Assembly (NCBI GenBank): GCA_040766985.1
Contig: JAXGPL010000014.1
Coordinates: forward strand, 1 to 64,000
DNA from: JAXGPL01 sp040766985
GTDB taxonomy: Bacteria > Bacillota > Sulfobacillia > JAUYEG01
Length of the DNA: 64,000 nucleotides
Direction of reading: 5' to 3'
In this document: positions 1 to 8,335 of the stretch, piece by piece
How the letters are laid out: each line of letters begins with the position of its first letter
How positions within the stretch are numbered: position 1 is the stretch's first letter
Program-made: the position numbers and the translations under genes
The notes under the pieces: model-generated
Databases searched by the model: none
Told to the model about the DNA's origin: nothing
Seen by the model: only the letters and a program-made list of their open reading frames with translations

Positions 1-1
1 G

Positions 2-457
2 CCTATCCTGTTTGACCGCTATGTCCCGCTGAGTTGGCTGTTGCCTGCCGTCTCCATGTCCCTGGGCGGCGCGGCGGGCTACGCCATGTGGATGCGGCGC
101 TTCATGGTTGACGAACTGAACAAGGACTACATCAAGCTGGCCCGGGCCAAGGGGATGTCAAGCAAGGCCATCATGGTCAAACACGTCCTGCGCAACGCGT
201 TTGTGCCGATGGCCCAATACCTCCCCACAACCCTGCTGCTCACGATTTCCGGCTCGATCTACATCGAGTCGCTATACTCCATCCCCGGCATGGGCGGCCT
301 GCTCGTCGACGCAATCCTGCGGCAGGACAACCCGCTCGTCCAGGCGCTCGTCCTCATCTACTCAACGCTGGGGATATTCGGCCTGTTCCTCGGCGATGTG
401 CTGATGGCGATCTTCGACCCGCGCATCAAGCTGGAGAAGAGCGGAGGTGCGCGGTAA
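2..457 (+). CDS. Peptide ABC transporter permease, OppB/DppB family (5' end outside window)
   Basis: This is the C-terminal part of an inner-membrane permease of an oligopeptide/dipeptide importer. The frame is open from base 2, so the true start lies upstream of the window. The cytoplasmic EAA loop that docks on the ATPases is visible (DYIKLARAKGMSSKAIMVKH, about residues 42-61 of the visible part). It is followed by the SIYIESLYSIPGMGG segment typical of OppB-type permeases and a final membrane helix before the short tail IFDPRIKLE. The stop TAA overlaps the ATG of the next permease by one base, so the two subunits are co-translated and presumably form the heterodimeric channel. The peptide specificity cannot be read from this fragment, and no substrate-binding protein is visible; it may lie upstream. 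Confidence 0.93.
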   Translation, partial: PILFDRYVPLSWLLPAVSMSLGGAAGYAMWMRRFMVDELNKDYIKLARAKGMSSKAIMVKHVLRNAFVPMAQYLPTTLLLTISGSIYIESLYSIPGMGGLLVDAILRQDNPLVQALVLIYSTLGIFGLFLGDVLMAIFDPRIKLEKSGGAR

Positions 458-1473
458 TGGCTGTCAAGATCACAGGCGCGGGCGGCCCGGCGGGCTCCCT
501 CGGCAACCCCGGCGGAGGCCTGGAAACCGCGACCGCCGAGGACCGCCAATCGCTCTTCGCCTTTGCTCAGTTCGACGCCCAGGCGGCGGAACGGGCGGGT
601 TATTCCAGCTATTCATACTGGGGCTCCACCTTGCGGGTGTTCCTGAAGAACCGTGTTGCGGTTCTGCTGCTGTGCGTGATGGTCATCCTGCTGGCGTTCA
701 CGGTGGTTCAACCGTATCTGCCCAATCAGAAGGACCCGCTGAGAATCCACAACGACCCGGTGACGGGGATGCACCTGCACAACGTACGTCCCAACGAGGA
801 GTTCTGGTTCGGCACCAACTCGATCGGCCAGGACCTCTGGGCGCGCATCTGGAGCGGCACGCGGACGTCCCTGCTGATCGGCCTGTTCGTTGGCCTGTGG
901 ACCGTCATCGTCGGGATCATCGCGGGGGCGATCTGGGGGTACGTGCGTCGCCTCGACTGGTTCATGACGCAGCTGTATAACGTGGTTTCCAACATCCCGA
1001 CGACCATTACCCTGACCTTGCTGGCATACATACTGCGCCCCAGCATGAAGACCATGATTATTGCCATGTGCGCAACGAGCTGGCTGTCGATGGCCCGGTT
1101 CGTCCGCAACCAGGTCGTCATCATCCGCGACCGCGAGTACAACCTGGCGTCGCGCTGCCTCGGTACCCCGACGGGCCGGATCATCACGCGCAACCTCCTG
1201 CCGCACCTGGTTTCCGTGATCGTCCTGCGCTTTGCCCTGGCGATTCCTGGGGCGATCGGGTGGGAGGTGTTTCTGACCTACATCGGCCTCGGGCTGCCGC
1301 TCAGCATCCCGTCGCTCGGCAACCTGGTCAACGAAGGCCGCCAGTTGATGCTCTCGCCTGGGCTCCGCTACCAGTTGATCTTCCCGGCCCTGGTGCTGTC
1401 ACTGATCACGATTTCGTTCTACGTCATGGGCAGCGCGTTCTCGGACGCCGCCGACCCGCGCAATCACTACTAA
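457..1473 (+). CDS. Peptide ABC transporter permease, OppC/DppC family
   Basis: This 338-residue protein is the second permease subunit of the importer. A long cytoplasmic N-terminus of about 60 residues precedes the first membrane helix (about 66-87, VAVLLLCVMVILLAFTVV). The BPD_transp_1 core follows, with the conserved FGTNSIGQDLWARIWSGTR entry segment and an EAA loop near residue 230 (EYNLASRCLGTPTGRIITRN). The C-terminal FSDAADPRNHY matches the DALDP(R)-type tail of the family. Length is slightly above the usual 280-310 because of the N-terminal extension. The ATG overlaps the oppB stop, and oppD starts 12 bases downstream behind a good Shine-Dalgarno (AAGGAGGGC). Confidence 0.95.
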   Translation: MAVKITGAGGPAGSLGNPGGGLETATAEDRQSLFAFAQFDAQAAERAGYSSYSYWGSTLRVFLKNRVAVLLLCVMVILLAFTVVQPYLPNQKDPLRIHNDPVTGMHLHNVRPNEEFWFGTNSIGQDLWARIWSGTRTSLLIGLFVGLWTVIVGIIAGAIWGYVRRLDWFMTQLYNVVSNIPTTITLTLLAYILRPSMKTMIIAMCATSWLSMARFVRNQVVIIRDREYNLASRCLGTPTGRIITRNLLPHLVSVIVLRFALAIPGAIGWEVFLTYIGLGLPLSIPSLGNLVNEGRQLMLSPGLRYQLIFPALVLSLITISFYVMGSAFSDAADPRNHY

Positions 1474-1485
1474 GGAGGGCAGCGC

Positions 1486-2538
1486 ATGAGCGAGCCGATA
1501 CTTGCAGCTAGAGACGTTGTCGTCAAATTCAGCCTGCGCGGCCGCGTCCTGACGGCAATCCGTGGCGCTTCGCTCGACCTCTATGAAGGCGAAACCCTCG
1601 CCATCGTCGGCGAATCCGGCTCCGGCAAATCTGTTCTGACCAAGTCGTTCATCGGTATGCTTGACGCCAACGGGTGGGTGGACTCGGGCAGCGTGATGTT
1701 CGAGGGCAACGACCTGGCCACGTACAAGACCGAGCGCGAGTGGCTCACGGTGAGGGGCCGGAAGATCGCGATGATCTTCCAGGACCCGATGACCGCGCTC
1801 AACCCGCTGCGTACAGTCGGCCTTCAGATCCGGGAAACCGTCGAACTCCACCAAGGCGTGCGCGGCTCCGACGCCGTCGAAAGGGCCGTGAAGCTGCTTG
1901 AGGACGTCGGCATACCGGATCCCGCCGAACGGTACCACCAGTACCCGCACGAGTTCTCGGGCGGCATGCGCCAGCGAGTGGTCATCGCCACCGCGATCGC
2001 GTGCAGTCCCCGGATCCTGATCTGCGACGAGCCGACCACGGCGCTCGATGTGACCATCCAGGCGCAAATCCTGGACCTGATCCGGCGCCTGCAGAAGCAG
2101 TACAGCCTGACCGTCATCTACATAACGCACGACCTTGGGGTGGTGGCCAACGTCGCCAACCGCGTAGCCGTCATGTACGCCGGCGACATCATCGAAGTCG
2201 GGACGGCGGAAGAGGTCTTCTACAACGCCCAGCACCCCTACACCTGGGCCCTGCTGTCGTCACTGCCGCAACTGGGAGTCAAGGGCCAGACCTTGTACTC
2301 GATCAAGGGCACGCCGCCGAACCTGTTCGCCGACATCCGAGGGGACGCGTTCGCGGCGCGTAACCCCCGGGCCCTGAGGATCGACTTCATCGAACGTCCG
2401 CCGTACTTCCAGGTCAGCCCGACACACGTCGCGCGCACCTGGCTGCTCGACCCCATGGCCCCTGAGATCGAGCCTCCGGAAACCATCCGCGCAATGCGGC
2501 AGAAGTACTCCCGCGCGGCGGCGAGGGGTGACTCATGA
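1486..2538 (+). CDS. Peptide ABC transporter ATP-binding protein, OppD/DppD family
   Basis: This is a 350-residue ABC ATPase that powers the importer. Walker A is GESGSGKS (about 42-49), the signature is FSGGMRQR, Walker B is RILICDEPTTALD, and the switch histidine lies in YITHDLG. The C-terminal oligopeptide/dipeptide domain is recognisable (KGTPPNL, then VSPTHVARTWLLDP), but it lacks the cysteine cluster that many OppD/DppD proteins carry there, so an Fe-S centre is not expected. Its stop overlaps the next gene by four bases (ATGA), so OppD and OppF are likely translationally coupled and act as a heterodimer. Confidence 0.95.
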   Translation: MSEPILAARDVVVKFSLRGRVLTAIRGASLDLYEGETLAIVGESGSGKSVLTKSFIGMLDANGWVDSGSVMFEGNDLATYKTEREWLTVRGRKIAMIFQDPMTALNPLRTVGLQIRETVELHQGVRGSDAVERAVKLLEDVGIPDPAERYHQYPHEFSGGMRQRVVIATAIACSPRILICDEPTTALDVTIQAQILDLIRRLQKQYSLTVIYITHDLGVVANVANRVAVMYAGDIIEVGTAEEVFYNAQHPYTWALLSSLPQLGVKGQTLYSIKGTPPNLFADIRGDAFAARNPRALRIDFIERPPYFQVSPTHVARTWLLDPMAPEIEPPETIRAMRQKYSRAAARGDS

Positions 2539-3533
2539 GCATCGACAGCCAAACCCGGGGCGACACGGCCGTGTCTGACACCGGCACCCGATCACGGCTC
2601 AACGGCGAGGTCTTGCTGGAAGTCAAGAACATGCGCGTCGAGTTCGCGGTCCGGGGCGGCCGCCCGTTCGTTGCGGTCGATGACGTGAGCTTCCACATCT
2701 TCCGCGGCGAAACATTCGGCCTGGTCGGCGAATCGGGGTCGGGCAAGACAACCATTGGACGGGCGATCATCCGGATCAACGAAACGGCCGACGGCGAGGT
2801 CCTGTTCAAGGGCCGCAAGATCAACGGGGTCATTCCCAAGGAACTCGACCGCGAAGTGACGCACAAGATCCAGATGATTTTCCAGGATCCCATGGCTTCG
2901 CTCAACGAGCGAGCCAAAGTGGACTACATCGTCTCCGAGGGCCTCTACAACACCAAGGCGTATGCGGACGAGGCCGACCGCGTGGCAAGGGTGGAGGAGG
3001 CGCTCCTCGACGTGGGGTTGCTGCCGGAGTTTGCTTCGCGGTTTCCGCACGAGTTCTCGGGTGGCCAGCGCCAGCGCATCGGCATCGCCCGCGCCCTGAT
3101 CATGGAGCCGGAGTTCATTATCGCCGATGAGCCGATCTCCGCCCTCGACGTATCCATCCGGGCGCAGGTGCTCAACCTGCTTTCCGACCTGCAGGAACGC
3201 AAGCAGTTGACGTACATGTTCATCGCGCACGACCTCTCGGTGGTCCGGTTCATCACCGACCGGGTGGCGGTGATCCGCAAGGGGCAGATCGTCGAGCTTG
3301 CGGAAACCGAGGAGCTCTTCGCCAACCCGCTGCATCCGTACACGCGGTCGTTGCTCTCCGCGGTACCGCAGCCGGACCCGCTCGTGGAAAGGGAGCGGCG
3401 CGTTATGGTCTACGATCCCGCATGCCACGACTACAGCGTGCATAAGCCGAGGTGGGTCGAAATCAAGCACGGGCACTTCGTGTTGGGCAACGATCCCGAG
3501 CTGAACCAGTACCGTTCTATGCTCAACGATTGA
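2535..3533 (+). CDS. Peptide ABC transporter ATP-binding protein, OppF/DppF family
   Basis: This is the second ATPase of the importer, 332 residues. It has Walker A GESGSGKT, the Q-loop IFQDPMASLN, signature FSGGQRQR, Walker B FIIADEPISALD and the switch FIAHDLS. The C-terminus (HPYTRSLLSAVPQPDP) is the usual OppF tail, followed by a family-typical extension ending HFVLGNDPELNQY. It is the last gene of the visible operon. A tandem 18-bp repeat begins 7 bases after the stop. No clear intrinsic terminator is seen in the following 430 bases. Confidence 0.95.
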   Translation: MSIDSQTRGDTAVSDTGTRSRLNGEVLLEVKNMRVEFAVRGGRPFVAVDDVSFHIFRGETFGLVGESGSGKTTIGRAIIRINETADGEVLFKGRKINGVIPKELDREVTHKIQMIFQDPMASLNERAKVDYIVSEGLYNTKAYADEADRVARVEEALLDVGLLPEFASRFPHEFSGGQRQRIGIARALIMEPEFIIADEPISALDVSIRAQVLNLLSDLQERKQLTYMFIAHDLSVVRFITDRVAVIRKGQIVELAETEELFANPLHPYTRSLLSAVPQPDPLVERERRVMVYDPACHDYSVHKPRWVEIKHGHFVLGNDPELNQYRSMLND

Positions 3534-3540
3534 CTGCGCC

Positions 3541-3612
3541 AAACGAGACAATGGAGCCAAACGAGACAATGGTGCCAAACGAGACAATGGAGCCAAACGA
3601 GACAATGGTGCC
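3541..3612 (+). repeat. 18-bp tandem repeat, four copies
   Basis: Four head-to-tail copies of an 18-bp unit (AAACGAGACAATGGAGCC alternating with AAACGAGACAATGGTGCC) start directly after the oppF stop. The one variable base alternates A/T/A/T, so the array can also be read as two copies of a 36-bp unit. No gene reads through it convincingly. Arrays of roughly 20-bp transposase-binding repeats occur at the ends of IS21-family elements, and this could be such a remnant, but no transposase is nearby. Confidence 0.9.
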
Positions 3613-3962
3613 ATTCGATGACCGGCGCGCAACGCACACGCCACGCTGGCACGACGATAGTGGTGGGTGTCTTCGGGGCTTCATGATCCCGGTCTGAGGG
3701 CAGGGCGACCGAACCGTTGCATTCTGCCCCATTGATGAGGATGGCTATGGGGCATGGGTCATCGCTCCATGGGCGCGGTATGTGGCATACTGCAGCATAG
3801 CCAGACCATACGGGCACCTAACGGTGCAATAGGCCCCGCAGCGTCGCCGCCCTACGATGCATCTGTCACCGCACCGCGACGACCTTCGGGTCCGAAGCCA
3901 CCATAGCCCCTCCGGCAAGCATCCCACCAGTGTCCGTCATCCCACCCGTCTCCGTCATCCTC
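3613..3962. other. Non-coding spacer between opp operon and padR
   Basis: About 350 bases without a supportable gene. The only structure noted is a short degenerate direct repeat of about 18-bp period at roughly 3924-3962, in which TCCGTCATCCCACC-like words occur three times. It ends directly at the padR promoter. Confidence 0.5.
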
Positions 3963-3991
3963 TTGCCATACCTAGATGTTCTAGGTATACT
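3963..3991 (+). promoter_or_regulatory. padR promoter with overlapping 21-bp palindromic operator
   Basis: A sigma-A type promoter is visible: -35 TTGCCA at 3963-3968, a 17-base spacer and -10 TATACT at 3986-3991. A perfect inverted repeat (arms ATACCTAG and CTAGGTAT, 5-base centre, 3968-3988) fills the spacer and overlaps both boxes. A repressor bound there would block RNA polymerase. The expected transcription start is about 3997-3999, at the ATG of padR, so the mRNA is probably leaderless. Autoregulation by PadR is inferred from position. Confidence 0.75.
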
Positions 3992-3997
3992 ATGCCC

Positions 3998-4351
3998 ATG
4001 AGAATCAACCGCGACCTCACCGCTGCATTCGTCACCCCGCTCGTCCTTGCTCTGCTCGCAGAGGGGGACGGTTACGGCTATGACCTGATCCGGCGAGTGC
4101 GCGAGTCGTCGGGCGGCGCGCTCCAGTGGTCCGAGGGGATGCTCTACCCGGTACTGCATCGCCTGGAGCTGCGGGGACTGGTGTCGTCGAGTTGGCAGAC
4201 CGCCCCCACCGGCCGGCGCAGGCGGAGCTATGCGATCAGCCGCGAGGGGCGGGCGGAGCTGGCTAGGCAGTTGCAGGAGTGGCAGGTCGTACTTTCGACG
4301 TTGCGTCGCCATGGGTTTGGGGCCGCCCCAGGGCCCCGGGAGGGGATATGA
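3998..4351 (+). CDS. PadR-family transcriptional regulator
   Basis: This small winged-helix repressor has about 117 residues. The PadR signature is clear: an LLAEGDGYGYDLIRRV helix, the wing region EGMLYPVLHRLELRGLV, and YAISREGRAEL before the dimerisation helix. The start is placed at ATG 3998 because the promoter -10 ends at 3991 and no Shine-Dalgarno lies upstream; ATG 3992 is the alternative. The stop overlaps the ATG of the downstream membrane gene (ATGA), the classical arrangement of a PadR repressor with a permease-prefix-domain partner. Such pairs usually respond to membrane or antibiotic stress. The ligand here is unknown. Confidence 0.9.
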   Translation: MRINRDLTAAFVTPLVLALLAEGDGYGYDLIRRVRESSGGALQWSEGMLYPVLHRLELRGLVSSSWQTAPTGRRRRSYAISREGRAELARQLQEWQVVLSTLRRHGFGAAPGPREGI

Positions 4352-5776
4352 CCATGGATTTCGATCTTGAGCGGCAGATTGGCTTGTGGCGGGAGACTCT
4401 CGGGCGGGCGGCTGGCCTGCCTGCCGAAGACCTGCAGGAACTCGAGGACCACCTCCGTGACGAGGTTGACTCGCTGCTGAGCGGCGGGCTGGCTGAAGAC
4501 GAGGCCTTTCTGATTGCGCTCAAGCGCATCGGCGATGCCCATGAGGTGGCGAGGCAGCTTGCAGTTCTCGACGCCGACAAGACCTGGCGGCAGTTCTTCG
4601 AGCCGGAAGCGGTATCGGACCAGAGCGAAGGTAACGGCCAGCGTCCCACCCGGCAGCCGCCTCCAGCCACACGCCACGAACTAGCCTGGGTCGTCGGCGC
4701 CGCCCTGCTGGCCGCCGCGCTGGGCAAGGTCCCGGCCATATTCGGCATCACCCTGTGGGGGGCGGACACCGAAGTCTACCTCCGCAATCTCGCGCTTTTC
4801 GTGGTCCCGATCCTGATGGCCGGATACTACGCGCGCAGGCGTTTCTCGCCGCGCATCGCCGCCTTCTTGGCGTTCACCGTCCTGGCGGCCGCCCTCGCCG
4901 CCAACCTGTACCCGTATGCGATGTGGGGCTCAACGTCGTTCCTGGTCGCGCTGCACCTGCCGTTGCTGCTGTGGCTGGCCTTTGGCCTTGCCTATTGCGG
5001 CGACGAATGGCGCACCGTCCGCGTCCCGCTGGATTTCATCCGCTTTACCGGTGAGTTCTTCCTGTACAGCGTGCTTATCGGGTGCGGCGGCTTGGTGCTG
5101 GTTGGCCTGGTGGTCGCGTTCTTCGGGGCGATCGGCATCAACGCCGAAGCCTTCGCCGCGGAGTACATCGCCTTCAGTATCCTCCTCGCGACACCGGTCA
5201 TAGCCGCCTACCTGGTGGAGAAGAAGCGCAGCCTGATCGAAAATCTCGCCCCCGTCCTGGCGCGGATCTTCATCCCGCTGTTCCTGCTGATGATGGTCGC
5301 CTTCATCGTGACCGTGGCGGTCCGGCAGCAAAGCATCATGGCCAACCGCGAGATGCTGATTCTGATCGACATCCTGCTCCTTTTGGTCGTGGGTATGGTG
5401 CTGTACGACCTGTCGGCGCGCACGGATGAAGGCGAACAGGGGCAGGGGCAGCGGCGGGGACGGGCGCGGCTCACCATCCCGCACGGGCTCAACCTCGCCC
5501 TGATCCTCGCCGCCCTGGTGATCGACTGCATCGCGCTGTACGGCATCGGGGGGCGGCTGGCGGAGTACGGTTTCAGCCCGAACAAGACGGCCGCGCTCGG
5601 CGAGAACATCCTTCTCCTTGGAAACCTCGTCGGACTCGCCCTCGCCTACATCCGCGTCGCCGCCGGGCGCGCGACACTCCCAGGTGCTCGCGTGGCAGGT
5701 GCGCTACCTCCCCGTCTACTTTGCCTGGATGGCCTTTATGGTCTTCGTGCTGCCCGTCATCTTCGGGTTCGCGTGA
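4348..5776 (+). CDS. Permease-prefix-domain membrane protein, PadR partner (one frameshift near C-terminus)
   Basis: The N-terminal 90 residues are a cytoplasmic permease-prefix/DUF1700-like helical domain (DLERQIGLWRETLGRAAGL, then LEDHLRDEVDSLLSGGL...AFLIALKRIGD). About ten hydrophobic membrane segments follow from residue 110 on. The frame from ATG 4348 stays open past 5776 and appears to fuse with the next gene. However, around 5668-5680 the coding signal shifts by one base to a frame encoding QVLAWQVRYLPVYFAWMAFM and a last helix, ending at TGA 5774-5776. So the protein is about 475 residues with a single indel near its end. Function is unknown; it is likely regulated with PadR and may signal or transport at the membrane. 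Confidence 0.75.
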
Positions 5777-5788
5777 GCCTGGCCGGCC

Positions 5789-5800
5789 GGGGGGGGGGGG
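5789..5800. repeat. Run of 12 G residues
   Basis: A homopolymer of twelve G lies 12 bases after the stop of the membrane protein and about 145 bases before the ferritin-like/VIT gene. It is the longest mononucleotide run noticed in the window. It is outside any gene, so slippage would affect spacing rather than coding. Its true length is hard to trust in a draft. Confidence 0.8.
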
Positions 5801-5946
5801 CGACTGAGAGTACGGACGACAACGGCTGCACCGCAGACACTGGGCCACCGCGGTCCACTGCTCGCGCCGAAGGCACCGGTGCGCAGGCTTGTCTGCGTCC
5901 TTGCCAGGGTGGTAGACTTGCCCAAACGACAACCCCGGGAGGCATT

Positions 5947-6864
5947 ATGACTGACATTCAGCTCGATCAGGCCCTGCGTGAGGACCTGATTACCTCACAG
6001 CGCAACGAGATCACCGAGCACCTCATCTACACCCGCCTCGCCGGGACGATGACCAACCCGCACAACGCCGAGGTCCTCCGGGCGATCGCGGCGGACGAGT
6101 TGGAGCACTACGGTTTCTGGAAGCAGTACACCGGCAGGGACGTCGCCCCAAACCGGCTCAAGGCGTGGTTCTACTACTGGGTCGCGCGGATCTTTGGGTT
6201 TACCTTCGGCATTAAGCTCATGGAGCAGGGAGAGGAGCAGGCCCAGGTCACGTACAACCGAATTGCACACCGGATCCCCGAAGCCCGCAGCATCGTGGAC
6301 GACGAAGACCGGCACGAGCACGAGTTGCTTTCGCTGCTCGACGAGGAACGCCTCAAGTACATCGGATCGATGGTCCTCGGGCTCAACGATGCCCTTGTCG
6401 AGTTGACGGGTGCGCTGGCGGGCTTCACGTTCGCCCTGCAGAACACCCGCCTGATCGCGCTCGCCGGGCTGATAACGGGTATCGCAGCGTCGTTCTCGAT
6501 GGCCGCTTCCGAGTATTTGGCGACGAAATCCGAGGCCGACACAGACGGCGATGCGGCAGGTGAAGCGGGGGAGGGTGGAGGCAACCCGCTCAAGAGCGCC
6601 CTTTACACGGGCACGGCATATATCTTCACCGTCGTGTTGCTAATTGCCCCGTACCTGTTGGTTTCCAACTACCTCGTCTGCCTTGGGCTGACCCTCGCCA
6701 CCGCGGTGTTGATCATCCTGGTGTTCACCTACTACATCTCGGTCGCCAAGGACCTTCCGTTCCGGCGCCGGTTCTTCGAGATGGCCGCAATTAGCCTTGG
6801 TGTCGCGGCCTTGAGCTTCGGTATCGGGTACCTGATCCGGGAGTTGCTCGGGATAGACGTGTAG
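5947..6864 (+). CDS. Ferritin-like/VIT1 family membrane protein
   Basis: This 305-residue protein is related to membrane-bound ferritin-like proteins (MbfA, rubrerythrin-VIT fusions). Residues 1-135 form a four-helix ferritin-like domain with candidate iron ligands in RNEITEHLIYTRLA, ADELEHYGFW, MEQGEEQAQ and DDEDRHEHELL. From about 140 on is a VIT1/CCC1 transporter domain (GSMVLGLNDALVELTGALAG, then SMAASEYLATKSEAD) with four to five membrane helices. A role in iron or manganese export or storage at the membrane is known for the family; the metal is not determined here. The start ATG 5947 has a good Shine-Dalgarno (GGGAGG, 5 bases upstream). The apparent fusion with the upstream gene is an artefact of an indel in that gene. 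Confidence 0.9.
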   Translation: MTDIQLDQALREDLITSQRNEITEHLIYTRLAGTMTNPHNAEVLRAIAADELEHYGFWKQYTGRDVAPNRLKAWFYYWVARIFGFTFGIKLMEQGEEQAQVTYNRIAHRIPEARSIVDDEDRHEHELLSLLDEERLKYIGSMVLGLNDALVELTGALAGFTFALQNTRLIALAGLITGIAASFSMAASEYLATKSEADTDGDAAGEAGEGGGNPLKSALYTGTAYIFTVVLLIAPYLLVSNYLVCLGLTLATAVLIILVFTYYISVAKDLPFRRRFFEMAAISLGVAALSFGIGYLIRELLGIDV

Positions 6865-7314
6865 GCACTTTGCGCAGGACGGCGGGAGTATCACGGCATT
6901 GCGCTGATGAGCCAGACTGCGCAGTCAGGGGAGGTATCGCAGGGCATGTCAGCAAACCTCACATCACGATATCGCAAAGAGCTATGGGCAGGGGCACAAC
7001 TCCGCGGAACCGGGGCTCAGGAGCACAGGTCGCGGGGCGGGCCGGAGTCGAGGAGCGCAAGTTGTCGGGCGGAGTTGAGTTGAGGGGCACAACTCCGCGG
7101 AACCGGGGCTCAGGAGCACAGGTCGCGGGGCGGGCCGGAGTCGAGGAGCACAAGCTGCGGGACGGGTTGAGCCGACGAGCGCAACCACCCGCCGGACCTG
7201 TTCCCAGGAGCACAGACAGCCACCCATCCCACCCTCCCCCGGCAGGCGCACACGGCATGCGCACACCGCATGCGCATAGTGCCAACTACCGCGGCACCGG
7301 GCTGCCCCTACCCA
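6865..7314. other. Intergenic region with a 93-bp repeat
   Basis: This 450-base space lies between two convergent genes, the VIT family protein (+) and fabI (-). The only structure is the direct repeat listed separately. No intrinsic terminator with a U-run was recognised and no ORF has protein-like features. Confidence 0.5.
6991..7150 (+). repeat. 93-bp direct repeat, two copies plus a degenerate third
   Basis: A segment of about 66 bases beginning GGGGCACAACTCCGCGGAAC occurs at 6991-7056 and again, almost unchanged, at 7084-7149. The start-to-start distance is 93 bases, with a diverged 27-base spacer between. A weaker third version (GAGCGCAACCACCCGCC... CAGGAGCACAGACA) follows to about 7215. 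The unit repeats the word GAG(C/G)(A/G)CAA at intervals, suggesting origin by slippage. It lies between convergent genes and has no coding potential I trust. Confidence 0.85.
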
Positions 7315-8121
7315 CTATCCCTCCGCCGGCGGCAGCCTGTTCTCGTACTCAACGCCCATTACGCTAAAACCTCTGTCCGCGTAGAGCGTCGCCCCGGTAA
7401 TCGACCGCGCCAGGTCGGACGCCAGGAACAGCCCGACGTCGCCGACCTCCTCAATAGTCACGTTGCTCTTCATCGCGGAGCGTTCCTCGTAGATGGATCG
7501 CAGCGTCGAAACCCTTCGCATCGCCCCCGCGGCCAGTGTCTTGAGCGGACCGGCCGAGATAGCGTTGCACCGGATGTTGTCCGGCCCCAACTCCGCCGCC
7601 AAATACCGCACGCTGCACTCCAGCGCGGCTTTGGCCGTCGCCATGACGTTATAATGAGCAACCACGCGTTCAGCGGCGAGGTAGGACATGGTGATGATTG
7701 AGCCGCCCCCGGCGCCGTCGAACAGCGGCCTGGCCGCCTTTGCGCACGCGATCAGAGACCACGCCGAGACCTCGTGTGCGAGTTTGTAGCCCTCGCGGCT
7801 GATGTCAATGAATTCGCCGGTCAAATCCTCGTTGCGCGCGTAGGCCATCGAGTGGACGAGCACGTCCAGCTTACCCCAGCGTTTACCCAGGGCTGCAAAC
7901 AGCCGCTCGATGTCGCCGTCCTCGGTAACGTCGCAGGGGAGCAGCGGGATGGTTTCCCGGTCTGGAAAGTCCCTGACCAACTCCTCCGCATTCTCCCGGA
8001 ACCTGTCGTGCTGGTACGAAAACGCGAGCTCAGCACCCTCCCGGTGCAATGACATGGCGACGCCCCAGGCGATCGACCGCTTGTTGGCCACGCCCATGAT
8101 CAGGCACTTCTTGCCGCTCAT
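7315..8121 (-). CDS. fabI: Enoyl-[acyl-carrier-protein] reductase (NADH), FabI
   Basis: FabI catalyses the last reduction of each fatty-acid elongation cycle. The 268-residue protein has the FabI-type NAD-binding start (GKKCLIMGVANKRSIAWGVA) and the catalytic block MSYLAAERVVAHYNVMATAKAA, with the catalytic Tyr (Y of AHYN) and Lys spaced Y-x6-K. It also has AISAGPLKTLAAGAM and the C-terminal GATLYADRGFSVMG. ATG 8121 gives the family's usual length. An in-frame TTG four codons upstream has a better-placed Shine-Dalgarno (AAAGGAGAGG) and could be the real start. It is divergent from the M81 peptidase gene; no FapR-type operator was identified in the spacer. Confidence 0.95.
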   Translation of the reverse strand: MSGKKCLIMGVANKRSIAWGVAMSLHREGAELAFSYQHDRFRENAEELVRDFPDRETIPLLPCDVTEDGDIERLFAALGKRWGKLDVLVHSMAYARNEDLTGEFIDISREGYKLAHEVSAWSLIACAKAARPLFDGAGGGSIITMSYLAAERVVAHYNVMATAKAALECSVRYLAAELGPDNIRCNAISAGPLKTLAAGAMRRVSTLRSIYEERSAMKSNVTIEEVGDVGLFLASDLARSITGATLYADRGFSVMGVEYENRLPPAEG

Positions 8122-8335
8122 CAGACCCAACAAAAGCCTCTCCTTTGCCGTGAGAGTCCAACAGATAAGGGAAACCAATTGGACCCTGAGGACGGGCATC
8201 CCTGCCTGTTCGGGAAGGCCCGTTCTCGTTGCCCGCCACGAGCCCCGCGGAGGCTTTGCACTTCGCGTGTCGAAGCAATCCCCCACGGAAACCACGGGTT
8301 CGCCAACCACCCTGTGAGGAGGAGGATGTTGGAGC

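Noticed and set aside
3452..3697. 81-residue ORF encoding a PNETM repeat peptide
   Set aside because: Its repeat arises from the 18-bp DNA array, and its first half overlaps oppF in another frame.
4279..6864. Single 861-residue fusion of a membrane protein and a VIT-family protein
   Set aside because: The first protein's real C-terminus is in another frame and the second gene has its own Shine-Dalgarno and ATG.
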